From positions 1,364,001 through 1,428,000 of the forward strand of contig JBAIAA010000237.1 of NCBI GenBank assembly GCA_037893245.1: a DNA stretch of 64,000 nucleotides, written 5' to 3'. The stretch's first letter is position 1. Each line of letters opens with the position of its first letter. Positions 61,201-64,000 of the stretch are shown here, one piece after another. Source of the stretch: Crossaster papposus. Its lineage: Eukaryota; Echinodermata; Asteroidea; Velatida; Solasteridae. Below the pieces are notes generated by a model. That model saw only the letters and a list, made by a program, of their open reading frames with translations, was not told the DNA's origin and ran no database searches. The position numbers were made by a program, and so were the translations under genes.

Positions 61201-64000
61201 CTCGCAACTCGTCCTAGGATCGATTTCACCAAAGTTGAGACGAGTTCAACGCGTCCTAACTTCCATAGTAACACGGCTGAACTCGTATTAACTTAAGATT
61301 GGTCCGAGGGTCGTCTTATCTCATTAATACTTGCGTTAATTGTCTGGAAACCATTCATTATCTTCTTGTTAAAGACAAAATGTCGGGGTAGAGTTATGAA
61401 GAACAAACAAATTTGAAAAGATTGTTGATATGTGTGTATAGCTTTAAAAACTAATTATTTAAACACCAACAACTAGTTGACTCTGTCTTTATAGAACGTG
61501 TAGAACTACCGTACGTGATTGTATTGCGCAGATTAGTTTGTGTGCTTTTTTTTCAACCACTGTTTACTCTAGCAGTAAAAACAAACATGAAACAGCCATC
61601 AAATTAGTACTCTTGTTGCTAAGCGTTTTTCAAAACATGAGTTCAGTGAAATCGATCTTAGGATACGTCTTAGCTAAGATCAATCTTTGAGCGGGGATTC
61701 GTCCTAAGTTCTAAGATGAGTCGTAAGATATGAAGAGTTTTGTGAAATCGGCCCATGGTGAGATGAAAAGGTTCAGAGTGTTTGCAATCCCAGAGCATAT
61801 AGTAGGGAATACTGCATACAAATTCCAAGCAACACTGAGAGCACATTGATAAATGTGAGGGGTTGGGCCAAAATGAGACAGAACTGGGCAGAGGTTTAAA
61901 TGAGGGTTCTCAGGTATTACAAAAAGGGACAAAATTCTCTCCACACTGGTGTTTGTTGCACTTCAATCAGACACTTTATTAACACGCTATGGATGTTGAA
62001 AGTTCGCATATTGTCGCAACAGTAAAATATTGAGAAAATAGTCTTTAAAGTTTTGAGTTTTGTACATGTACATGTACTGTTTGTGATATGAAAAAAAATG
62101 CTTTTAAGTTTGCCAGAACGTCTTACTGACAAATGTACAAATGTACGTACCAGTACACTGTTGGTACCAGTAGCCCCATTTGACATTCAATTAGTTGCCT
62201 ACTGTACTCTATGAAGTGGACCCTTATGACAACAAAGCATGCAGCCATTAGTTTTGGGGCAGTGCATGTACATGTACCTACACACAGTACTGTAAGTGGT
62301 TTATTAGGCATTCTGTTGTCCCAACCCTGCATACATGTACATGTAAGTGTACTACATAACCCTTGAGAACAGAAGCACAATAGACGAACAAGAGATCCTT
62401 TCAGTCCTCCAGCGTTTGTCTTTTGTTGAATTTTGTCCTCTGTCTTTAAAGTGTACGATAAGTGAATTGGGTTATGTTACAGTACAGGAACAAAGAAAAC
62501 ACAACAGGGAATCCTCAGTCGTTATGTAAAACACGACTGTACTGGTATGTAACACGATAAAGGAAGAATATTTGAAGCTAGTGTGTTGCCAATTGAGATC
62601 GCTGAGACAGTACGTGTATCTCTGCATTTTCCTCGGACACCGGCAGCCTGATCACAGCATTCATATTTGGCACGGAGACCGGCAGGGATCCCGAACAGAC
62701 AGTGACGGGTATGTAACACGATAAAGGAAGAATATTTGCAGCTAGTGTGTTGCCAATTGAGATCGCCGAGAGAGTACGTGTATCTCTGCATTTTCCTCGG
62801 ACACCGGCGGCCTGATCACAGCATTCATATTTGGCACGGATACCGGCAGGGATCTCGAGCAGAGAGTGACGGGACCGGATTTTAAAATTACGTAATTAAT
62901 TACGGGCGATTAAATGAAAAAAAATGACTGATTAACGTTTGTGATAGCCAGGCAGATCTGAACAAAGACGTTAGTGATAGCCTTGCAGATCTGAACAATG
63001 CGTAGTATTTGACTTGCACAAGATTTTTGATGACTGTACTCCAACTGTACTCCGACTGCCACATTTTGAATAGGCACTGCACTATATTCTGTGGTGTAAG
63101 AACTGTCTACGTACATGTACGTATACAACAATCGACGGGCGTCAACAGGCTCACAATAATAGGGAGAACAACTAATCATTGCAATCAATCACTACATGTA
63201 CATGTACAATGTACATCCATCAACTCTATGCGCCCCACAAACCACTAAAGACGGGTAAATAGTGATTACACTGTATAACATTGGTAGATTAAAAGCTTCA
63301 TATAAATGGGAACAGTTTCCTACAATGTAAAAGGAGTATGGTCCCCAACAGAAAGTTTTGGGTTTTGGGGGAACACAGTTGCATTTGTTTATGGTGTATT
63401 TATCAAGGACACCCCTGTGAAGCCATGTCAAAGTGTCTAATCGAGGACGTCCTCAATTAGAAAACGTGTACAAAACAAATTAGAGCTGTTGCAAAAAGGT
63501 ACATGTATACATGTACATGTAGTACAAATCGTTGATTAAAGGTATCCGGTAGTATTTATGTACACCATTTACATGGATGGGTTAAGGGATTCATATTTTA
63601 TAGTAAATGTTATGACACTGACCTTTAAACAAACGAGTGATGCTAAATCTTCGTGCCAAGATTATTTTGACATTGACCGGACTCAGGCAAGAGATTGTTT
63701 TTCAAGAACCTCGATTAGAGATGAGTTTGGGCTGGCATCTGTGGGTAGCACACTCTGATATTTCTGGCATGTTCATTTCGAGCTGGTCGCTATTACAGAT
63801 ACCTATATTTTCAGCCTTGTTTCGTTACGTGTTTATCTGTCATCCGTTTAGAATGCCAGAATTATTTTTTGGGTGTACATGTATAAACAACAACCGACGC
63901 GAACTATTTAAAAATTGAGACTTTAAATCTTTGCAGCTTCCAAATTATATCAGAGTGGAAGACCTTGTTCACCCCCCCCCCCCCCCCCCCCCCTTCCCCG
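19153..64000 (+). CDS. PITPNC1: PITPNC1 (RdgB-beta), phosphatidylinositol transfer protein, 5' part
   Basis: Two coding exons are visible, 19153-19200 and 60869-61017. Joined they read MLIKEYRICMPISIEE then YRIGQLYMIAKHSNEQSQ, RGEGVEVIKNEDCHDPVHGK and GRYTEKRIYLS. This is the N terminus of the PITP domain and is closest to PITPNC1 (EYRICMP, QLYMI-KHS-EQS-RGEGVEV, YTEKR-YL), rather than the PITPNA/B or PITPNM types. In the known family it binds and transfers phosphatidylinositol and phosphatidic acid between membranes. The second exon ends in phase 2, and the rest of the gene lies beyond the window. The first intron is 41,668 bp and holds the antisense MYND gene array. Confidence 0.92.
20330..20935. 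repeat. Tandem repeat rich in CCCGATATTACC, 40-65 bp period
   Basis: From about 20530 a unit containing CCCGATATTTCTGGCATTGC and TTGTTATTACCACCCGATAT repeats about eight times with spacing of 40-65 bp. The preceding part (20330-20530) has shorter related units (TTACCCGGGTTGTAACGAG), partly inverted. Several frames stay open through it, giving spurious repeated peptides; this is not a gene. Confidence 0.9.
21125..21235 (-). mobile_element. Family A TTAA element, fragment
   Basis: Contains AGGATATCTAGCGCAATCAT, AATAATTCGGCAGTAAT and ATCTGCAAATGGTGTATC in the family order, reverse orientation. The terminal TACCT is lost. Confidence 0.55.
21873..22258 (-). mobile_element. Family C TTAA element, 386 bp
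   Basis: Starts TTAAAGGGATCGTATACG and ends CGTATACGATCCCTTTAT. The body is the reverse complement of the copy at 14084-14485. The right TTAA is mutated to TTAT. Confidence 0.8.
23225..23345 (+). mobile_element. Family A TTAA element, inner fragment
   Basis: Shares AAATATCTTTCTTATTTGAAAG, the phrase CATCCAGCAAAATGATTGCG, and TTGTTCGGAAAAATT with the longer copies at 30138 and 39887. Neither terminus is preserved. Confidence 0.5.
23573..23996. mobile_element. Family D element with telomere-like ends, 424 bp
   Basis: Left end TTAACCCTAACCCCCTAGG; right end GGTAGGGTTAGGGTTAA. Inside are paired AGTACTAC-type motifs around ACTACTAGTAGT. No coding capacity. Confidence 0.65.
24785..24805. repeat. 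Poly-G tract
   Basis: A run of about 16 G residues at about 24785-24800. Similar homopolymer G or C runs occur near 13030, 23045, 29660, 38238 and 63975 and are simple repeats. Confidence 0.8.
25116..25357 (-). mobile_element. Family B TTAA element, 242 bp, complete
   Basis: Starts TTAACCAGTTCGCGCCGG and ends GGCGCGAACTGGTTAA. The body reads as the reverse complement of the copy at 12054-12297 (GACGCATAAACACGCCAAG, CACCCACGCATTT inverted). Confidence 0.85.
25460..25749 (+). mobile_element. Family A TTAA element, 290 bp, complete
   Basis: Starts TTAAAGGTAGGATACACCAT and ends ATGGTGTATCCTACCTTTAA, a near-perfect inverted pair of about 18 bp flanked by TTAA. The body carries the family motifs GGATTTTGGGGTTGTATTTT and ACTGACCTGTCTGAAGTTTT. 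It serves as a reference copy for the family. Confidence 0.85.
26627..27279. mobile_element. Foldback element, 653 bp, GGGGCC ends
   Basis: Left end AGGGGCCATCCAAAGTTGTC continues with AACATTTTTAAGGTCGTAC. The right end carries GTACGACCATTAAAATGTTG and ACTTTGGACGGCCCCT, its inverted complement, giving arms of about 40 bp. Flanking sequence on both sides is TTA. The centre is GC-richer than its surroundings and has no convincing gene. Confidence 0.75.
28236..28400. repeat. Tandem repeat, about 21-bp unit
   Basis: GTTAACTGTACATTCTGCTA repeats about seven times with small variants (some units carry CTGTAAA). Simple minisatellite in the PITPNC1 intron. Confidence 0.9.
28608..29002 (+). mobile_element. 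Family C TTAA element, 395 bp, complete
   Basis: Starts TTAAAGGGATCGTGTACG and ends CGTATACGATCCCTTTAA. Same orientation and body as 14084-14485. A decayed family D fragment (to about 29143, with CCAAAATACCCTGG and GGGTTAGGG) follows directly. Confidence 0.85.
29143..30137. other. PITPNC1 intron sequence, no gene seen
   Basis: Apart from a poly-C run near 29660 no repeat or exon could be recognised. Several short open frames exist but lack splice or composition support. Confidence 0.5.
30138..30563 (+). mobile_element. Family A TTAA element with a miniature family B copy inside
   Basis: Begins GGTAGGATACATCATTATAT and ends GGTGTCCCACAGTACCTTTAA, a mutated family A end. Near its right end, at about 30475-30521, sits TTAACCAGTTGCGTTTATAT with GTGTGAACTGGTTA, an internally deleted family B element of about 47 bp. 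Confidence 0.65.
31430..31910. repeat. Possible inverted-repeat element
   Basis: GCCGGTCACAACCCACTGTG and TTTTTAGTCCG near 31433-31468 are matched by GGCGGGTTGGAACCACGG and TTTAGTCGG near 31888-31915 in imperfect inverted form. GC content is higher than its surroundings. Two short open frames run through it but have no recognisable domain. Confidence 0.35.
32250..32430. mobile_element. Small foldback element
   Basis: GACCGGCAATCGTGGTCG at about 32250 is mirrored by CCACGATTGCCGGTC at about 32415-32428. Inner pairs CCACGATTG and CACGATC repeat the theme. No coding capacity. Confidence 0.55.
32459..32776 (+). mobile_element. Repeat shared with the nested element at 7655-7975
   Basis: GCGAAATACGGTACCCTCTG at 32464, GATGAATAGGTCTCC, a block of GGGTTTGGGTTAGGG, and CCATGTCTCCACAGTGATAC at the end are shared with 7655-7980. 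The ends contain the inverted pair CTGGAGAC / GTCTCCA, consistent with a nonautonomous element. Confidence 0.6.
33228..33646. mobile_element. Family D element with telomere-like ends, inserted only in unit 1
   Basis: Left end TTAACCCTAACTCCCTC; right end GGTGGTTAGGGTTAA. The body is made of imperfect copies of ATCCTGAATCCATCA and its inverse TGATGGACT. Units 2 and 3 have the uninterrupted site GAATTTAACAAATAAG (about 42355 and 51241), so this insertion came after the duplication and duplicated TTAA. Confidence 0.8.
33886..34696. mobile_element. Inverted-repeat element, about 810 bp, only in unit 1
   Basis: Left end TTAGGCCTCTTAAAATTAAT, then AAGTTTACATC. The right end, GATGTAAACC with ATTAATTTTAAGAGGCCTTAA, is its inverted complement over about 30 bp. 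Units 2 and 3 lack it between the matching CATAGCAAAT and TTGGGTT flanks. No transposase frame is visible. Confidence 0.75.
35740..36085. repeat. C-rich minisatellite just downstream of MYND gene copy 1
   Basis: Units of about 23 bp like CCCTTCTCCCACCCATCAG alternate with CCCCACCCCGTCC. Read on the gene strand it is G-rich with many GGG runs, and it begins about 50 bp after the stop codon, so it would lie in the 3' UTR. The same block with other copy numbers follows copies 2 (43300-43580) and 3 (54210-54345). Open frames over it are composition artefacts. Confidence 0.85.
36137..39298 (-). CDS. Tandem MYND zinc finger and DUF4470-like protein, copy 1
   Basis: Two coding exons on the minus strand: 39298-39092 (69 codons, donor GTATGC) and 37834-36137 (565 codons plus stop), in phase 0; 634 aa. 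MYND finger 1 uses Cys 8, 11, 22, 25, 31, 35, His 43 and Cys 48. MYND finger 2 uses Cys 58, 61, 70, 73, 79, 83, His 91 and Cys 95, with the intron between its first and second cysteine pair. Residues about 140-225 (YHVLSAGCGDLRNTVFTAAS, VTLNDQDPFVMARNVLFL) resemble DUF4470, known from the N terminus of the dynein assembly factor DNAAF3 and from MYND proteins of fungi and invertebrates. A conserved C-terminal part contains YDRIFTSNIADYVGFAKLLQ. MYND fingers normally bind proline-rich peptides. The biological role here is unknown, and MYND-DUF4470 is assigned from recalled similarity. The ATG is preceded by a conserved TTTGCAG, so an upstream noncoding exon is likely. Confidence 0.85.
37890..38200. 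repeat. SINE-like remnant in the intron of MYND copy 1
   Basis: TACCAAGAATGGTACTCAAG, GGGAGTATACAGCTC and GTGACAAAGAGCTTGTCCAA match the body of the SINE in copy 2 (45375-45736). The tRNA-like head is missing. Confidence 0.5.
38238..38260. repeat. Poly-G tract
   Basis: A run of about 20 G residues with few interruptions in the intron of MYND copy 1. Confidence 0.8.
39600..39880. repeat. GGTCAAAGG-rich tract upstream of MYND copy 1
   Basis: Repeated blocks TCAAAGGTCAAGTACTGAGG and CCAATTGCAATCAAACTTGG. At 39687-39699 it reads AGGTCAAAGGTCT, one base short of a perfect DR1 hormone-receptor half-site pair. Equivalent tracts lie upstream of copies 2 and 3. It is 300-600 bp upstream of the gene's ATG exon. 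Confidence 0.7.
39887..40262 (+). mobile_element. Family A TTAA element in unit 1
   Basis: GGTACACCGATACACCATTT leads into the family body (AATTATTAAGAAATATC, CATGATTATAAAACTTTGAG, AAGTCCACCCATTCCTGATA) and ends ATTACCAATGGATCC. Unit 2 has the same insertion at 48161-48520; unit 3 lacks it (GATGTTAAGTTGTAAAATAC at about 58750). Confidence 0.75.
41145..41252. repeat. GTACGTACAT microsatellite
   Basis: Alternating GTACGT, ACATGTAC and GTATGT units over about 100 bp. Open frames giving YVHVRTCTYMY-like peptides are artefacts of the repeat. Short ACATGTAC runs of the same kind are scattered through the window. Confidence 0.9.
41285..41490 (-). mobile_element. Reverse-oriented relative of the 7655-7975 repeat
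   Basis: CTTGTGGAGACATCTCTTTG, CAAAATGGTTAGAAAGTC, ACCCACATCCTAACCCTA and GAGTAAAATCCAAAAAT are the reverse complement of motifs at 7780-7975. Equivalent copies are at about 49490-49790 and 59757-60070 in units 2 and 3, so it was present before the duplication. Confidence 0.6.
41802..42043 (+). mobile_element. Family B TTAA element, 242 bp, end of unit 1
   Basis: TTAACCAGTTCGCGCCGGG at the left and CCGGCGCGAACTGGTTAA at the right. Its counterpart at the end of unit 2 is 50686-50927. It is followed by a family A start (CAGGATACACCATTTGCAGA). Confidence 0.85.
42703..42774 (-). mobile_element. Family B TTAA element, end fragment
   Basis: CTTCCCGGTAGCATCGGCC, CGCCTCGGATCGAGT and GGCGCGAACTGGTTAA at the right end. 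The left part is deleted relative to 51968-52187 in unit 3, which occupies the matching place. Confidence 0.7.
43300..43580. repeat. C-rich minisatellite downstream of MYND gene copy 2
   Basis: About nine units of CCCTTCTCCCACCCATCAGT, then CCCCAC-rich sequence. An A-run and C-run interrupt it at 43330-43353. On the gene strand it is a GGG-rich 3' UTR candidate. Confidence 0.85.
43639..47141 (-). CDS. Tandem MYND zinc finger and DUF4470-like protein, copy 2
   Basis: Exons 47141-46935 (69 codons, donor GTATGC) and 45330-43639 (563 codons plus stop); 632 aa. All 16 zinc-binding residues of the two MYND fingers are kept (exon 2 begins CSACCCAWYCNKDCQRRNF). The DUF4470-like part is nearly identical to copy 1. 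Differences cluster near the middle (LFGSPHLPVQASG, with an extra RYRYLM) and between SSVLVTEIM and LRAEIMAGG, where it reads PEPQRRIVTGYYTRDYQTTG. That stretch is closer to copy 3 than to copy 1. The intron (46934-45331) contains a complete SINE. Confidence 0.85.
45375..45736 (-). mobile_element. tRNA-derived SINE in the intron of MYND copy 2
   Basis: On the minus strand the head reads TGCTGTGGCCTAGCTGTCTG (A box like), with GGTTCTAGTCCGGCC as B box at about 45655-45641. The body (GTACAGTGAGGGCAGAG, GAGCTGTATACTCCCC inverted) is shared with the SINE at 10703-11060. Confidence 0.7.
46005..46198 (-). mobile_element. Family B TTAA element, diverged fragment
   Basis: GGCCGGAAATATCTGTCAG, CTACCCACAGATGCCGGCC and CCCGGCGCAAACTGGTTAA at the right end. 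The left terminus is not recognisable. Confidence 0.5.
47500..47640. repeat. GGTCAAAGG-rich tract upstream of MYND copy 2
   Basis: It contains AGGTCAAAGGTCA at 47562-47574, a perfect DR1 arrangement of two AGGTCA half sites. It continues after the foldback insertion at 48050-48160 with AAAGGTCAAGTACTGAGG. Confidence 0.7.
47781..48022. mobile_element. Foldback element, 242 bp, only in unit 2
   Basis: Left arm GGGGCCAATTTCACGGAGCT continues GCTAAGCACAAAAATTTGC. The right arm is its inverse and ends GCAGCTCCGTGAAATTGGCC. Arms are at least 40 bp, and the inner part repeats GCTTAGCATGAAAA. A related sequence lies at about 10550-10700. It sits inside a slightly larger insert (about 47640-48034) absent from units 1 and 3. 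Confidence 0.8.
48161..48520 (+). mobile_element. Family A TTAA element in unit 2
   Basis: Orthologous to 39887-40262: same left junction (GGTTAAAGGTACACCGATAC) and same right junction (ATTACCAATGGATCCAAAG). Its presence in units 1 and 2 but not 3 is a shared derived insertion. Confidence 0.75.
50686..50927 (+). mobile_element. Family B TTAA element, 242 bp, end of unit 2
   Basis: Left end CTAACCAGTTCGCGCCGGG (TTAA mutated to CTAA) and right end CCGGCGCGAACTGGTTAA. A family A start (AGGTAGGATACAACATTTG) follows. Confidence 0.85.
51968..52187 (-). mobile_element. Family B TTAA element, 220 bp
   Basis: TTAACCAGTTTGCGCTAGAG at the left and CCCGGCACGAACTGGTTAA at the right. Internal GACGCATAAACAC is in reverse orientation compared with 12054. 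Matching fragment in unit 2: 42703-42774. Confidence 0.75.
52521..54047. mobile_element. 1.5-kb insertion only in unit 3, internal repeats and terminal hairpin
   Basis: It interrupts GGTAAAGATCAA / TGATGAG, which is continuous in units 1 and 2. Three subrepeats start GGCACTTCCGGTTT with GACCGGAAG at about 52667, 53054 and 53638, each followed by an AGGGTCA block and TTATTCTATCAATT. Two copies of CTAGAGGGCGCT and of GACGTCACCGGTAA also occur. GGCTTTTTCGC at 52557-52567 is inverted at the right end, where 54016-54042 forms a perfect 12-bp-stem hairpin with a 3-base loop. An (AAG)n run precedes it. No transposase or replicase frame is seen. Confidence 0.75.
54210..54345. repeat. C-rich minisatellite downstream of MYND gene copy 3
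   Basis: Shortest version of the block: about three units of CCCTTCTCCCACCCATCAG, then CCCCAC-rich sequence. On the gene strand it is GGG-rich and begins about 55 bp after the stop codon. Confidence 0.85.
54402..56955 (-). CDS. Tandem MYND zinc finger and DUF4470-like protein, copy 3
   Basis: Exons 56955-56749 (69 codons, donor GTAGGG) and 56099-54402 (565 codons plus stop); 634 aa. Both MYND fingers are complete (second half CSACNSAWYCNTDCQRRDL, then HKKAC). The intron is only 649 bp because it lacks the SINE found in copy 2. The mid-protein segment reads NVALFGIMCMYLPVQASG. The variable C-terminal segment (PEPQRRKVIQNYTRDFQTTG) groups with copy 2. The same conserved TTTTTGCAG precedes the ATG exon. 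No frameshift or internal stop was found. Confidence 0.85.
57028..57702. mobile_element. Compound family A TTAA insertion, only in unit 3
   Basis: Begins AGTTAAAGGTAGGATACACC and ends GGTGAATCCTACTTTTAAC. Inside, a second family A copy runs from about 57115 (TGTAGGATACACCATTTGC) to about 57470 (ATGGTGTATACTACATGTAC). Units 1 and 2 show the short empty site AACAAGTCAAC at 39392 and 47224, so one element inserted here and another into it. Confidence 0.75.
57900..58770. repeat. GGTCAAAGG-rich tract upstream of MYND copy 3, split by an insertion
   Basis: Several TCAAGTACTGAGGTCAAAGG blocks. AGGTCAAAGGTCA at 58604-58616 is a perfect DR1. The tract is longer than in units 1 and 2 and is split by the element at 57973-58424. 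Confidence 0.7.
57973..58424. mobile_element. Inverted-repeat element, 452 bp, only in unit 3
   Basis: Left end GGTGCACTACACCAAG; right end TTGGTGTGGTGCACC, an inverted pair of about 15 bp with one mismatch. The body contains CAGCGCCACCTAGTGACG and no coding capacity. Units 1 and 2 lack it. Confidence 0.75.
59555..59645. repeat. SINE 3'-tail fragment
   Basis: (ATA)n followed by GAGATTTGTAAAGCGCACAT and GTGCTCAAGGCGCTGTAG, the typical 3' end of the tRNA-derived SINEs, inverted. No head is present. Confidence 0.55.
60668..60812. repeat. Short tandem duplication before PITPNC1 exon 2
   Basis: TAATGCCCTCC, GATCGAGTCTCGACCAATCA and CTAGGTATTTATTA occur twice with a period of about 79 bp, ending 57 bp before exon 2. 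A related CTCTCGACCAATAGGAATGG motif lies beside the first exon of each MYND copy. Confidence 0.75.
60869..61017 (+). CDS. PITPNC1: PITPNC1 coding exon 2
   Basis: Acceptor TTTCCAG at 60862-60868, donor GTACAT at 61018. 49 codons plus two bases: YRIGQLYMIAKHSNEQSQRG, then EGVEVIKNEDCHDPVHGK and GRYTEKRIYLS. The RGEGVEV segment and YTEKR-YL are hallmarks of the RdgB-beta PITP domain. Confidence 0.95.
61146..61754. mobile_element. Foldback element, about 609 bp (PITPNC1 intron 2)
   Basis: Left end GGGGCAGATTTCACGAAACG; right end TTTGTGAAATCGGCCCAT is the inverse. Inner motifs CTAAGATGCGTCTTAGGA, CGTCCTAAC and TCGTCCTAAGTTC repeat in both orientations. Its GATTTCAC ends resemble the AATTTCAC ends of 47781-48022, so the two may be distant relatives. 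Confidence 0.7.
61755..62543. other. PITPNC1 intron 2 sequence, no gene seen
   Basis: AT-rich with scattered ACATGTAC runs. No exon with splice support was recognised. The next PITPNC1 exon was not found up to 64000. Confidence 0.5.
62544..62872. repeat. Tandem duplication, period 164 bp
   Basis: GGTATGTAACACGATAAAGG starts at 62544 and again at 62708. The copies are about 95% identical by eye, covering GTTGCCAATTGAGATCG, CTCGGACACCGGC and AGTGACGGG. No coding signal. Confidence 0.9.
63640..63912 (+). mobile_element. Family B TTAA element, decayed copy
   Basis: Recognisable pieces: AAGATTATTTTGACATTGAC, CGATTAGAGATGAGTTTGGG, GTGGGTAGCACAC, GTCATCCGTTTAGAATG and CGACGCGAACTATTTAAA. Both termini are mutated. 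Confidence 0.5.
63975..63994. repeat. Poly-C tract at the window end
   Basis: A C-run of about 20 bases closes the window; its true length is uncertain. Confidence 0.8.

Overview
This is animal nuclear DNA: GT-AG introns, AT-rich non-coding sequence, short nonautonomous DNA transposons and tRNA-derived SINEs. The abundance of ACATGTAC and TACCGGTAC motifs, the SINE type and the gene set suggest a marine invertebrate deuterostome, most likely an echinoderm such as a sea star. That placement is an inference.

Four gene loci can be read at exon level. (1) CFAP52 (WDR16), a WD40 protein of the ciliary axoneme, lies on the + strand at 703-12950; all 11 coding exons splice in phase to 618 aa. (2) ATG12, the ubiquitin-like autophagy modifier, lies on the - strand at 18933-17126 in four coding exons (134 aa). 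(3) PITPNC1 (RdgB-beta type phosphatidylinositol transfer protein) starts on the + strand at 19153, about 220 bp from the ATG12 start in a divergent arrangement. Its second coding exon is at 60869-61017, so it has an intron of about 41.7 kb, and the gene runs off the right edge. (4) Inside that intron, on the opposite strand, is a three-copy tandem array of a two-coding-exon gene. It encodes a protein of about 632-634 aa with two MYND zinc fingers and a DUF4470-like domain. All three copies look intact.

The array comes from segmental duplications of about 9 kb (about 32.9-42.1, 42.1-51.0 and 51.0-60.3 kb). The copies differ by transposon insertions, which act as dated markers and show empty sites.

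The rest is mostly repeats. There are at least four families of short elements ending at TTAA (called A, B, C and D here), one with telomere-like TTAACCCTAAC ends. There are also several foldback elements, SINEs with tRNA-Leu-like heads, a decayed Penelope-like retroelement with a GIY-YIG motif, and several minisatellites. The most unusual local structure is in CFAP52: a 120-bp unit holding the 3' part of exon 7 plus its splice donor is repeated eight times in tandem.

No prokaryotic features, CRISPR arrays or viral genes were seen.
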